DNA from: Plotosus lineatus
Lineage: Eukaryota; Chordata; Actinopteri; Siluriformes; Plotosidae
Direction of reading: 5' to 3'
Length of the DNA: 64,000 bases
Assembly: GCA_024760905.1 (NCBI GenBank)
Contig: CM045735.1
Location: 25,345,749 to 25,409,748, forward strand
Below the pieces are notes generated by a model. It was not told where the DNA came from and did not search any database. It saw only the letters and a list, made by a program, of their open reading frames with translations. The stretch's first letter is position 1. Each line of letters starts with the position of its first letter. The position numbers were made by a program, and so were the translations under genes. Below, piece after piece: positions 45,055-56,377 of this stretch.

Positions 45055-46185
45055 ATCTCAAATCTCTGCGCCAGATTACAGAACAGAGCAATGAGTGGAA
45101 CACACCACGGTACATCCATTTCATCGACTTGGAGAAAGCTTTGACAGCATCCACCAAGAATCCTAACGGAAGATTTTGAGGCATTATGGAGTCCCTGCAA
45201 AACTTGTCCAGGTTGTTGAAATGCTATACAGCAACTTCAAATCCCAGGTGATCTGTGACACAGAGCTCACAGACACCTTCAATGTCAGCACAGGAGTGAA
45301 GCAGGGCTGCAACCCTTCGCCATTCTTCTTCGTCCTGGCCATGGACTGGATTACAAAGAATTCCACGGATAGAGAGAGGAAAAGAATCAAATGGACCATG
45401 AAAATGACAGCAACAACAACGCTGGAAGATCTGGACTTTGCTGATGATATTGCCCTGCTGTCACACCGCTATCAAGACATGCAGGAGAAGACAGATGCCA
45501 TGGCAGAAACAACTGGAAACCTTGGTTTGAAAGTCAGCATCAAGAAGACAAAGAGCATGAAAATGAATGACAGAGTCAAAGACAGCATCAAACTAAACGA
45601 GGATGAGATCAAAGAAGTAAATGATTTCACCTATCTTGGATCCAAGATGTCAAACACAGAGGATGGGGAGGTGGAGATCCGGGCTCAACTTGCAAAATCC
45701 AGCCAGGCCTTTGCTTCTCTACGTGGCACATGGAAGGTAGGGAACATTTGCCTGGAGACCAAGTTGAATTTTTTTAATCAAATGTGATTATCATCCTCCT
45801 TTAGGGATCAGAGTCATGGAAGATGACCAAAACCATCAAAAATAAACTTGGCATCTTCCAGAACAGATGGCTTAGATGCATTCTACGCATCTATTGGCCA
45901 AATACAGTCAATGATGAAAAACTCCACACAAGAACAGAAACCGAACCCATCTCCACGCAAGTTAAACGAAGATGTTGAAGAGAGATAGGACATGTGCTCT
46001 TCCAGCAGAAAACAGCCCGATCCAGAATCACCCTATGATGGATTCCAGATGGACGAAGAAAGCGAGGCCATCCAAAGGAGACTTTGAGGAGAACAGCTGA
46101 GAGGGAGATAAAAGCATAGGGTTGGACATGGGGCTATCTGGAACGTGTTTCAGCTGACCAACATAAATGGCAGGCTCCATTTCTT
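45055..46185 (+). pseudogene. RTE/SR2-like LINE reverse transcriptase remnant
   Basis: 45060-45175 encodes NEWNTPRYIHFIDLEKAL (motif A region). Frame 45176-45787 is open: RHYGVPAKLVQVVEMLYSN, STGVKQGCNPSPFFFVLAMD (motif B), LDFADDIALLSH (motif C, FADD), FTYLGSKMSNTEDGEVE. A frameshift at 45785 leads to WKMTKTIKNKLGIFQNRWLR and GRRKRGHPKETLRR. The layout resembles RTE-like elements such as schistosome SR2 but clearly differs from the Expander-like copies. Confidence 0.8.
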
Positions 46186-46309
46186 ATAGGCATTTTTCTT
46201 AACTTATTTTTTTAATGTTTAATTGTTATTTAAAGTATTTATAGCATTGAATATGTATTTATTGATATTAGTAGTAGTATTGCTCTTTGTGCTTAGGTAG
46301 CACCTAATT

Positions 46310-46337
46310 CATCTATTAGAGTTTCCGACCCCTGTTT

Positions 46338-46403
<66 letters not shown>

Positions 46404-46484
46404 TCTCAGAGGAGTAGATTTTAAGATATGTTTTTTTTTTTTTTTTTTGGCTCTCTTAGTCAAAAAGGTTCCCAACCCCTGCTC
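46310..46484. mobile_element. hAT-like MITE remnant enclosing a (TA)n array
   Basis: Right terminus CAAAAAGGTTCCCAACCCCTG at about 46460-46480 and a left-like CGACCCCTG near 46326. The (TA)n array occupies 46350-46401. Confidence 0.6.
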
Positions 46485-48530
46485 TAGACCTTCTGCCTGG
46501 TAGTTCCAACCTCAGCATCCTACTACCAATATACTCTCTATCCCTCCTCTGTACATGTCAAAATAATCTCAATCTAGCTGCTCTGATTTTGTCTCCAAAA
46601 CGTCTTACATGTGCTGTCCCTATGATGTGCTCATTCCTGATCCTATCCATCCTCATTACTCCCAAAGAGAACCTCAACATTTTCATCTCTGCTACCTCCA
46701 GCTCTGACTCCTGTCTTTTCCCCAGGGCCACTGTTTCTAAACCATACAACATCGCTGGCCTCAACGCCGTCTTGTACACTTTTCCTTTCATTCTTGCTGA
46801 TACCTTCCTATCACACATCACACCGGACACTTTTCTCCAACCATTCCCACCAGCCTGCACACGCTTCTTCACCTCTTTTCCACTCTCCATTGCTCTGGAT
46901 TGTTGAACCTATGTACTTAAAATCCTCCACCTTCCTTATCTCTGCTCCCTGTAACCTCACCGTTCCTCTTGGGTCCTTGTCATTCATACACATGTATTCT
47001 GTCTTACCGAGGCTAACCTTCATCCCCCTCCTTTCCAGGGCATATCTCAACCTCTCTAGATTTTCCTGCACTTGTTCTCTGCTTTCACTGCAGATCATAA
47101 TGTCATCTGCAAACATCATAGTCCATGGAGATTCTTGTCTAACCTCGTCTGTCAGCCTGTCCATCACCATAGCAAACAGGAAGGGGCTCAGAGCTGACCC
47201 TTGTTGCAGTCCTACCTCCACCTTGAAGTCTTCTGTCACACCGACAGCACACCTTACCACTGTCTGACATCTCTCATACATGTCCTGCACCACTCTAATA
47301 TACTTCTCTGCTACTCCAGGCTTCCTCATACAATACCACAACTCCTCTCTTGGCACCCTGTCATATGCTTTCTCCAGATCCACAAAGGCACAATGCAGCT
47401 CCTTCTGACCTTCTCTGTCCTTCTCTATTAACATCCTTAAGGCAAACACTGCATCTGTGGTGTGCTTTCTTGGGATGAAACCAAACTGTTGTTCACAAAT
47501 GCTCACCTCTGCCCTTAGTCTAGCTTCCACTATTCTTTCCCAGAACTTCATCGTATGGCTCATCAACTTTATCCCTCTGTAGTTGCCACAACTCTGCACG
47601 TCTCCCCTGTTCTTAAAAATGGGTACCATCACACTTCTCCTCTATTCCTCTGGCATCCTCTCCCTCTCTAAGACCTTGTTGAATGTTCTTGTCTGGAATC
47701 TACTGCTACCTCTCCTAGACACTTCCATACCTCCACCAGTATGTCATCAGGACCAACTGCCTTCAATGCCCTCCTCACTTCACCCTTACTAATCTTTGCT
47801 ACTTCCTGGTCCTCAATGGTCACCCCTTCTACTCTTTTCTCTCTCTCTCATTTTCCTCATTCATCAGCTCTTCAAAGTACTCTTTACATCTTCCCAGCAC
47901 ACTTCTGGCATCAGTCAATACATTTCCCTCTCTGTCCTTAATCACTCTAATTTGCTGCACGTCCTTCCCATCTCTATTTCTCTGCTGTGCCAACCTGTAT
48001 AAATCATTTTCTCCCTCTTTACTTTCCAACCGAGCATACAAGTCATCATACACCCTCTGTTTGGCCTTTTACACCACTACCTTCGCCTTACGCTGTGTCT
48101 TCCTGTACTCCTGTTTACTCTTTTCGGTACTCTCCATGTCCCACTTCTTCTTGGCTAACCTCTTCCTTTGTACACACTCCTGCCCTTCCTCATTCCACCA
48201 CCAAGTCTCCTTATCTTCTCTCCTTCCAGATGACACACCAAGTATTCTCAAACCTGTCTCTTTGATCACATTAGCTGTAGTTGTCCAGTCATCTGGAAGA
48301 ACTTCCTGACCACGCAAAGCCTGTTTCAACTCCTCCTTGAAGACAACATGACACTCTTCCTTTTTCAGCTTCCAACACTTTGTCTTCTGCTCTGCCTTTG
48401 CCTTCTTCACCTTCATCACCATCAGCAACATCCTGCACACCACGATCCTATGCTGTTTGGAAACACTCTCACCCGCTAGTACTTTGCAGTCACCGACTTC
48501 CTTCAAATTCCATCGCCTACACAAGGTGTA
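46485..48530 (-). mobile_element. RTE (Expander-like) copy 6, 5'-truncated in the endonuclease
   Basis: The minus-strand RT frame is open for 273 codons (47632-46811: [57 protein letters not shown]). Upstream linker frames 48524-48069 and 48053-47829, downstream 46890-46558. It stops before the last 100 bases, at CTAGACCTTCTGCC, next to the hAT-like terminus. The 5' end is in the region coding LCRRWNLKEVGDCKV. Confidence 0.92.
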
Positions 48531-48699
48531 GTTTAATTAATAAATATGTGCATTTAATTAATAGTTTAATAGTAGTTTAATTGATAAATGTCGATAAAAT
48601 TGTTTAATATGTTAATAAAATGTTAAAATGGTTGATAAATAATTTTCTTTTACTTTTGACACATATTTCATACAAAATTGGTGTACTTTTATAATTTTT

Positions 48700-48835
48700 A
48701 AAGGGTTTATGGGGTAGTATTGGGAGCCTTAGAACAAATCACACGTTTTCCATGTAAAATGTGGTTCAACTGACGAAAAATACAGGTTACGAAAAAGGCG
48801 ATGGAACAGATTAATTTCGTGAGGTGAGATACCAC

Positions 48836-48838
<3 letters not shown>
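48700..48838 (+). mobile_element. Tigger-like terminus
   Basis: TTAATTTCGTGAGGTGAGATACCACTT at 48811-48837 matches the ends at 56800-56832 and 61145-61160, and the preceding 100 bases match 55880-56000 inverted. Confidence 0.6.
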
Positions 48839-48912
<74 letters not shown>

Positions 48913-48951
48913 TAGAGAGAGAGAGATATATATATAGAGATATATAGAGAG

Positions 48952-48982
<31 letters not shown>

Positions 48983-48995
48983 TATAGAGAAAGAG

Positions 48996-49034
<39 letters not shown>

Positions 49035-49198
49035 TATATATAGAGAGATATATATCGAGAGATATATATAGATATATATATATGAGCGAGATATATATAT
49101 AGAGAGATATATAGAGAGATATAGAGATATATATGGAGATATAGAGATATATAGAGAGATATAGAGATATATATATAGATAGATATAGAGATATATAT

Positions 49199-49259
<61 letters not shown>

Positions 49260-49591
49260 TAGAGAGAGAGATAGAGATATAGAGATAGAGATATATAGAG
49301 AGAGAGAGATAGAGAGATAGAGAGATATAGAGATATAGAGGGAGATAGAGAGAGATAGAGAGATAGAGAGATATAGAGATATATAGAGAGAGATAGAGAT
49401 AGAGAGATATATATATAGAGAGATGGAGAGATATAGAGATATATAGAGCGATATAGAGATATAGAGAGAGATAGAGAGATATAGAGAGAGATAGGAGATA
49501 TAGAGAGAGATAGAGAGGTATAGAGATAGATAGAGAGATAGAGAGATATAGAGAGAGATAGAGAGATATAGAGATATATAGAGAGAGATAG

Positions 49592-49630
<39 letters not shown>

Positions 49631-49652
49631 TAGAGAGATAGAGAGAGATAGA
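48838..49652. repeat. Complex (TA)n / (GA)n / (GATA) satellite-like array
   Basis: About 800 bases composed almost only of TATA, GAGA and GATAGA units. The distal portion (about 49490-49652) recurs at about 49930-50098 as part of a larger direct duplication. Confidence 0.9.
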
Positions 49653-49803
49653 GAGTGCTCAATACTTTTTCGGAGAGAAAATAAAAATTAAAATAAAAGG
49701 ACAGGACAAAGACTTTCTATTGAAACTTCATTTATCACTACAGATCTGTTTCGAGGGGTGGTAAAACCATCCTCTCTCTTCAGCTGATTACAGAAGAATT
49801 AAG
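49653..49803 (-). repeat. Hammerhead-bearing repeat unit, copy 1
   Basis: About 150 bases of unique-looking sequence between GA/TA arrays; nearly identical to 50099-50242 and to the reverse complement of 50261-50369. It contains a predicted type I hammerhead fold on the minus strand. Confidence 0.85.
49734..49788 (-). ncRNA. Candidate type I hammerhead ribozyme, copy 1
   Basis: On the minus strand: stem I ATCAG, core CTGAAGA, a stem-loop II starting GAG and closing CTC, core GAAA, and palindromic stem III ACAGATCTGT, then H17 = A and stem I partner GTGAT. Pair 1.1-2.1 is G-G, so stem I has four pairs. All invariant core bases are present. Confidence 0.65.
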
Positions 49804-50019
49804 AAAGATAGAGAGAGAGATAGAGATATAGAGATAGAGATATATATAGAGAGAGAGATAGAGAGAGAGATAGAGAGATAGAGAGATATAGAGAGAGAAA
49901 TAGAGAGATATAGAGAGAGATAGAGAGATATAGAGAGAGATAGAGAGGTATAGAGATAGATAGAGAGATAGAGAGATATAGAGAGAGATAGAGAGATATA
50001 GAGATATATAGAGAGAGAT

Positions 50020-50074
<55 letters not shown>

Positions 50075-50098
50075 TAGAGAGATAGAGAGAGATAGAGA

Positions 50099-50242
50099 GT
50101 GCTCAATACTTTTTCGGAGAGAAAATAAAAATTAAAATAAAAGGACAGGACAAAGACTTTCTATTGAAACTTCATTTATCACAACAGATCTGTTTCGAGG
50201 GGTGGTAAAACCATCCTCTCTCTTCAGCTGATTACAGAAGAA
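50099..50242 (-). repeat. Hammerhead-bearing repeat unit, copy 2 (left arm of palindrome)
   Basis: Direct repeat of 49653-49803 at a spacing of 446 bases. Bases 50134-50242 pair with 50261-50369. Confidence 0.88.
50178..50232 (-). ncRNA. Candidate type I hammerhead ribozyme, copy 2
   Basis: Same fold as copy 1 with H17 = T (minus strand). Core CTGAAGA and GAAA intact. Confidence 0.65.
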
Positions 50243-50260
50243 TTCTATTCTCTGTAGAAG

Positions 50261-50369
50261 TTCTTCTGTAATCAGCTGAAGAGAGAGGATGGTTTCACCA
50301 CCCCTCGAAACAGATCTGTATTGATAAATGAAGTTTCAATAGAAAGTCTTTGTCCTGTCCTTTTATTTT
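50261..50369 (+). repeat. Hammerhead-bearing repeat unit, copy 3 (right arm of palindrome)
   Basis: Inverted copy of 50134-50242 across an 18-base spacer (50243-50260). Only a few differences between the arms. Confidence 0.88.
50271..50325 (+). ncRNA. Candidate type I hammerhead ribozyme, copy 3
   Basis: Plus strand. Stem I 50271-50275 (ATCAG) pairs with 50321-50325 (TTGAT; one G-T wobble). Core C3-A9 is CTGAAGA at 50276-50282. Stem II pairs 50283-50285 with 50304-50306, 50287-50288 with 50301-50302, and 50290-50293 with 50297-50300, loop TTC. Core GAAA is at 50307-50310. Stem III is the palindrome 50310-50319. U16.1 is 50319 and H17 is A50320, so cleavage is predicted after 50320. The small palindromic stem III is typical of type I ribozymes in Penelope-like elements and satellites. 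Confidence 0.7.
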
Positions 50370-50379
50370 TATATATAGG

Positions 50380-50381
<2 letters not shown>

Positions 50382-50461
<80 letters not shown>
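50382..50461. repeat. (TA)n then (GA)n microsatellite
   Basis: About 40 TA units followed by GA-rich sequence to 50506, directly upstream of RTE copy 7. Confidence 0.95.
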
Positions 50462-50463
<2 letters not shown>

Positions 50464-50479
50464 TATATAGAGAGAGGGG

Positions 50480-50502
<23 letters not shown>

Positions 50503-50512
<10 letters not shown>

Positions 50513-53338
50513 AAATGCGTGAGCCTAGGACTGAGAGTAGGGACTTTGAATGTTAGAACTATGCAAGGAAAAGATAGAGAACTGGCTGACATGATGCAGA
50601 GGAGGAAGGGAGACATACTGTGTGTTCAGGAGACCAGGTGGAAAGGTAGCAAGGCTAGAAGCTTAGGAGCAGAGTTTAAGCTGTTTTTTCATGGTGTGGA
50701 TGGGAAGAGAAATGGAGTAGGAGTCATCTTGAAGGAGGGGTTTGTCAGGAACGTTCTAGAAGTGAAAAGAGTGTCAGACAGAGTGATGAGTCTCAAGTTA
50801 GAAATTGAAGGTGTGATGGTCAATGTTGTTAGTGCTTATGCCCCACAGGCAGGATGTAAGCTAGAAGAGAAGGAGTGATTCTGGAGTGAGTTAGATGAAG
50901 TGATGCAGAGTAACCCCAGAGGTGAAAGAGTGGTCATTGGAGCAGACTTCAATGGACATGTTGGTGCAGGCAACAGAGGGAACGAGGAAGTGATGGGCAG
51001 GTTTGGTATCCAGGACAGGAACACAAAAGGACAGATGTTGTTCGATTTTGCAGAAAGGATGGAAATGGCTGTGGTGAATACTTTCTTCAAGAAGAAACAG
51101 GAGCATAGGGTGACTTATGAAAGCGGAGGTAAGAGCACACAGGGAGACTACATCTTGTGTAGGCGATGTAATTTGAAGGAAGTCAGTGACTGCAAAGTCA
51201 TAGTGGGTGAGAGTGTTGCCAAACAGCATAGGATGGTGGTGTGCAGGATGAGACTGATGGTGAGAAAGGTGAAAAAGGCAAAGGCAGAGCAGAAGACAAA
51301 GTGGTGGAAGCTGAAAAAGGAAGAGTGTCGTGTGTTCTTCAAGGAGGAGTTGAAACAGGCTTTGGGTAGTCAGGAAGTGCTTCCAGAGTACTGGACAACC
51401 ACAGCCAATGTGATCAGGGAGACCGGTAGGAGAGTACTTGGTGTGTCCTCTGGAAGGAAAGTAGATAAGGAAACTTGGTGGTGGAATGAGGAAGGGCAGG
51501 AGTGTGTACAAAAGAAGAGGTTAGCCAAGAAGAATTGAGAGGACCGAAGAGAGTAAACAGGAGTACAGGGAGACACAGCATAAGGCGAAGGTAACGGTGT
51601 CAAAGGCCAAACAGAGGGTGTATGATGACTTTATGCTAGGTTTGAGAGTAGGGAGGGAGAAAATGATTTATACAGGTTAGCACAGCAGAGAAATAGAGAT
51701 GGGAAAGACGTGCAGCAAGTTAGAGTGATAAAGGAAAGAGAGGGAAATGTATTGACTGATGACAGAAGTGTGCTGGGAAGATGGAAAGAGTACTTTGAAG
51801 AGCTGATGAATGAGGAAAATGAGAGAGAAAAAAGAGTAGAAGGGGTGACCGTTGAGGAGCAGGAAGTAGCAAAGATTAGAAAGGGAGAAGTGAGGAGGGC
51901 ATTGAAGAGGATGAAGAGTGGAAAGGCAGTTGGCCTGATGACATACCAGTTAAGTTATGGAAGTGTCCAGGGGAGGTAGCAGTAGATTTTCTGACAAGAA
52001 TATTCAACAAGGTCTTAGAAAGTGAACAGATGCCAGAGGAATGGAGGAGAAGTGTGCTTGTGCCCATTTTTAAGAACAAGGGAGATGTACAGATTTGTGG
52101 CAACTACAGAGGGATAAAGTTGATGAGCCATACAATGAAGCTATGGGAAAGAATAGTGGAAGCAAGACTAAGGGCAGAGGTCAGCATTTGTGAACAACAG
52201 TTTGGTTTCATGCCAAGAAAGAGCACCACAGATGCAGTGTTTGCTTTGAGGATGTTAATAGAGAAGTACAGAGAAGGTCAGAAGGAGCTGCATTGTGCCT
52301 TTGTGGATCTGGAGAAAGCATATGACAGGGTGCCGAGAGAAGAACTATGGTATTCTATCAGGAAGTCTGGAGTGACAGAGAAGTATGTTAGAGTGGTGCA
52401 GGACATGTATGAGAGATGTAAGACAGTGGTGAGGTGTGCTGTTGGTGTGACAGAAAACTTCAAGGTGGAGGTGGGACTGCATCAAGGGTCAGCTCTCAGC
52501 CCCTTCTTGTTTGCTATGGTGATGGACAGGCTGACAGACGAGGTTAGACAAGAATCTCCATGGACTATGATGTTTGCAGATGACATCGTGATCTGTAGTG
52601 AGAGCAGAGAACAAGTGGAGGAAAATCTAGAGAGGTGGAGGTATGCCCTGGAAAGGAGGGGATTGAAGGTTAGTCTCAGTAAGACAGAATACATGTTTGT
52701 GAACGACAAGTACCCAAGAGGAACTTTGAGGTTACAGGGGGCAGAGATAAAGAAGGTGGAGGATTTTAAGTACTTAGGCTCAACAATCCAGAGCAATGGA
52801 GAGTGTGGGAAAAGGTGAAGAAGCGTGTGCAGGCAGGTTGGAATGGATGGAGAAAAGTGTCCGGTGTGATGTGTGATAGGAGAGTATCGGCAAGAATGAA
52901 GGGAAAAGTGTACAAGACGGTGATGAGGCCAGCAATGTTGTATGGTTTAGAGACAGTGGCCCTGGGGAAAAGACAGGAGGTAGAGCTGGAGGTAGCAAAG
53001 ATGAAAATGTTGAGGTTCTCTTTGGGAGTAACGAGGATGGATAGGATCAGAAATGAGTACATCAGAGGGACAGCACATGTTAGATGTTTTGGAGACAAAG
53101 TCAGAGAGGCTAGATTGAGATGGTTTGGACATGAGGAGGGATAGTGAGTATATTGGTAGTAGGATGCTGAGGTTGGAACTACCCGGCAAAAGGCCCAGAG
53201 GAAGACCAAAGAGAAGATTTATGGATGTGGTGAAGGCGGACATGAAGGTCGTTGGAGTAAGAGTAGAAGATGCAGAGGATAGGGAGAGATGGAGGCAGAT
53301 CATTTGCTGTGGCGACCCCTGAAGGGAACAGCCGAAAG
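50503..53338 (+). mobile_element. RTE (Expander-like) copy 7, lacking only the 5' UTR
   Basis: Endonuclease frame 50519-50878 then 50900-51538 ([48 protein letters not shown]), separated by an AGA-to-TGA stop at 50876. An 8-bp loss at about 51532 and a 1-bp loss near 51933 break the linker. RT frame 52030-52818 is open for 262 codons with [24 protein letters not shown] and [13 protein letters not shown]-terminal frames 52803-53144 and 53125-53322 end in CCGDP. It shares VKADMKVV and RERWRQIICC with copy 8, unlike copies 1 and 2. The tail is GAAAGGAAAAGAAAGAAG, followed by (TA)n. Confidence 0.94.
52030..52818 (+). pseudogene. RTE copy 7 reverse transcriptase, longest open RT frame of the family here
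   Basis: Two hundred and sixty-two codons covering fingers, palm and thumb with motif A Asp (FVDLEKAYD), motif B (GSALSPF) and motif C FADD all kept. It starts inside the domain, not at a natural start, and runs out at a 1-bp deletion in the GECGKEVKKR region. Confidence 0.93.
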
Positions 53339-53349
53339 GAAAAGAAAGA

Positions 53350-53413
<64 letters not shown>
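53350..53413. repeat. (TA)n microsatellite between RTE tail and SINE head
   Basis: About 31 TA units; the RTE 3' tail runs into it and the SINE begins straight after it. Confidence 0.95.
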
Positions 53414-53415
<2 letters not shown>

Positions 53416-53781
53416 GGCAGTGGTGGTCTAGTGCGGTCTAATGCTATAGGGCGCTGGATCGCTGATCCAAAGGTTGGGGGTTCGAGTCCCACTCTCCACA
53501 AGGTTGTCACTGTCCCCCCCAGTGCAGCTAACTGGGTTATCAAAGGCAGGCCATGTCTCTCACTGTCTATGGTGAGAGGCATGTTAAAGAACCATTGCTG
53601 ACTTTCGTAAAGAGTAGGCTGCAAAGTCGTCAGCGTGTTTCTGTCCCTTGCTAAAAAAAAGGGTTGTGACAGGAAGGGCATCCGACGTAAAAACCTCTGC
53701 CAAATCAAACGTGCAAATCAGATGATTTGTTGTGGCGACTCCCAAGTAAAAGGGAAAAAGCCGAAAGGAAGACAGACAGAC

Positions 53782-53782
<1 letters not shown>
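53414..53782 (+). mobile_element. Most complete copy of SINE family S1 (tRNA head, RTE-like tail)
   Basis: About 369 bases. tRNA-like head with B box GGTTCGAGTCC at 53479-53489. A body follows (TCACTGTC, TAACTGGGTTATCAAAGG, TGACTTTCGTAAAGAG). From 53669 it copies the RTE 5' UTR block (AGGAAGGGCATCCGACGTAA; compare 13118-13140). From about 53731 it copies the RTE 3' end (TTGTGGCGACTCCC, then GCCGAAAGG). Tail (GACA)n, then (TA)n. An RTE-clade enzyme is the likely partner in mobilisation. Confidence 0.88.
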
Positions 53783-53816
<34 letters not shown>

Positions 53817-53856
53817 TACACGCACACAGTATATATAGACGTTTGGTACTTGCATG

Positions 53857-53910
<54 letters not shown>
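53783..53910. repeat. (TA)n(CA)n and (TA)n microsatellites
   Basis: Two TA tracts (53783-53805 and 53860-53909) and a short CA run at 53805-53828. Confidence 0.9.
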
Positions 53911-53911
<1 letters not shown>

Positions 53912-53929
53912 ATCGTAATTCATCACCAT

Positions 53930-54200
53930 CATCATCTTTATTACTTTAACCAGAGCTTATCCCTATGTAGCTTCTTTTTACAAACTGTGTTTCGCTTTTT
54001 TATCTTAGCTTTCCATCATATCTTACTGCAATCTTTTAGTGCTCTTTGTATAATATTTATTTATTTGTGTATGATTTTTAGTGTTTGTTGAAATGTACGT
54101 TGTGATTCAGTTTGTTGTGTACCATGTGTTTTACGATGTAACCAAAATTTCCCCCGGGATAATAAAATATTGTCTTATCATATCTTATCTTATCTTATCC
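53930..54200 (+). mobile_element. L2-like LINE 3' UTR tail
   Basis: TTTCCCCCGGGATAATAAAAT followed by TCTTA repeats at 54172-54197, as in the L2 tail at 16836-16858. Confidence 0.65.
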
Positions 54201-54320
54201 AACGGGTTTGCTTATTCTTCAAATGACTATAAGTCACCAACTGTTAATATGGTAAGAGTGACTTCAGGTGCAATTCATAGAACAAATTCATAGAATCAGT
54301 TATGAATATTAATTGTTTTA

Positions 54321-54569
<249 letters not shown>

Positions 54570-54720
54570 TTACTCGAATGATTCAAAAGAATATGACTGT
54601 AGATTTTCACATGCTACCAAAACAGCCTGCTAAGAGGAATGGACCTAACCTCTGAGATGACCTATAGATTCTTGTTCCAAAATTCCAGCAAGAGATGTTT
54701 TATACATGATACATGTGTTT

Positions 54721-55500
54721 CTTCTTCTTCTTTTCCTTTCGGCTGTTCCCTTCAGGGGTCGCCACAGCAAATGATCTGCCTCCATCTCTCCCTATCCTCT
54801 GCATCTTCTACTCTTACTCCAACGACCTTCATGTCCGCCTTCACCGCATCCATAAATCTTCTCTTTGGTCTTCCTCTGGGCCTTTTGCCTGGTAGTTCCA
54901 ACCTCAGCATCCTACGACCAATATACTCACTATCCCTCCTCTGTACATGTCCAAACCATCTCAATCTAGCCTCTCTGACTTTGTCTCCAAAACATCTTAC
55001 ATGTGCTGTCCCTCTGATGTACTCATTTCTGATCCTATCCATCCTCGTTACTCCCAAAGAGAACCTCAACATTTTCATCTCTGCTACCTCCAACTCTGAC
55101 TCCTGTCTTTTCCCCAGGGCCACTGTCTCTAAACCATACAACATTGCTGGCCTCATCACCGTCTTGTACACTTTTCCCTTCATTCTTGCCGATACTCTCC
55201 TATCACACATCACACCGGACACTTTTCTCCATCCATTCCAACCTGCCTGCACACGCTTCTTCACCTCTTTTCCACACTCTCCATTGCTCTGGATTGTTGA
55301 GCCTAAGTACTTAAAATCCTCCACCTTCTTTATCCCTGCCCCCTGTAACCTCAAAGTTCCTCTTGGGTCCTTGTCGTTCACACACATGTATTCTGTCTTA
55401 CTAAGACTAACCTTCAATCCCCTCCTTTCCAGGGCATACCTCCACCTCTCTAGATTTTCCTCCACTTGGTCTCTGCTCTCACTACAGATCACTATGTCGT
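54721..55500 (-). mobile_element. RTE (Expander-like) copy 8, 3' quarter with an open C-terminal frame
   Basis: Minus-strand frame 55492-54752 is open for 246 codons, from just after motif C (ICSESRDQVEENLERWRYAL) to the natural end CCGDP. It is the best-preserved C-terminal domain in the window. 5'-truncated inside motif C. Tail to tail with copy 7. Confidence 0.93.
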
Positions 55501-56167
55501 TTAAGATGAATTTGGTATATGTATTGGATGAGGGTTATTAAAGGTGCTATCAGGTTTCTGCTTTTGAATGACTTGCTGATACAAAATAGGCCATTCTTCA
55601 CCAGACACTAAAAAACTGATAAGGTACGAGTTGTTGTTAAACTTCTGGTTACTTAAAAACAGATTACAACATACCGTATTTGATGTAATAAGTGCCCTGC
55701 TCCAATAACCCCCCCCCCAGATGTTTTTGATTTTACGTCTAATAACCGCCAATATGTACTGGACATGTTGAAATGATATTTCAAGATCTTCTGCTACTGG
55801 GGAATGTCTATAATGTTCATCAGTAACAACACATTTGCTTGTTCCGCCTTGCTTTTAAAAAACAGGAAAATATTTTGCTGTATTCTCTTACGAAATTAAT
55901 CCGTCCAGGAAGTGGTGTTGTAATCTGATTTTTTTCGTAAGTTGAGTAGCATTTTATATGTAAAAGGCCTGATTCGTTCCAAGGCCCCCAATATTACCAA
56001 ACCCTTTAAAAATTATAGAAGTATACCTTTTAAGGCCTCCTTCTGCTTCAATATCGTACTGATGGTAAATGGGTTTCGGCCATATTCCTTTGCGATATCA
56101 CTCAACCCCATGCCACGAGCCCGCTTCTTCTCTTCACTCGCACTGGGAATCACTTTCACCGGGAATC

Positions 56168-56168
56168 A

Positions 56169-56222
<54 letters not shown>
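56168..56222. repeat. (GT)n microsatellite
   Basis: About 26 GT units. Confidence 0.95.
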
Positions 56223-56224
<2 letters not shown>

Positions 56225-56377
56225 TGTGCATGTGTTGACCATGTCATCTTAGCAGAGTTATAATTTTACAAATGTTTATGTCAGGTTAAAGCCTGAGCCA
56301 AAAAATAAAGTTGCAATGAGCACACTTGAAAAACTCACGAAACAACAGTGACTCTGTCCTTTACGCATGTTAGAACT

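Noticed and set aside
48811..50106. Long minus-strand frames rich in Ser, Leu, Tyr and Ile
   Set aside because: Stop-free only because TA/GA repeats lack stops in some frames.
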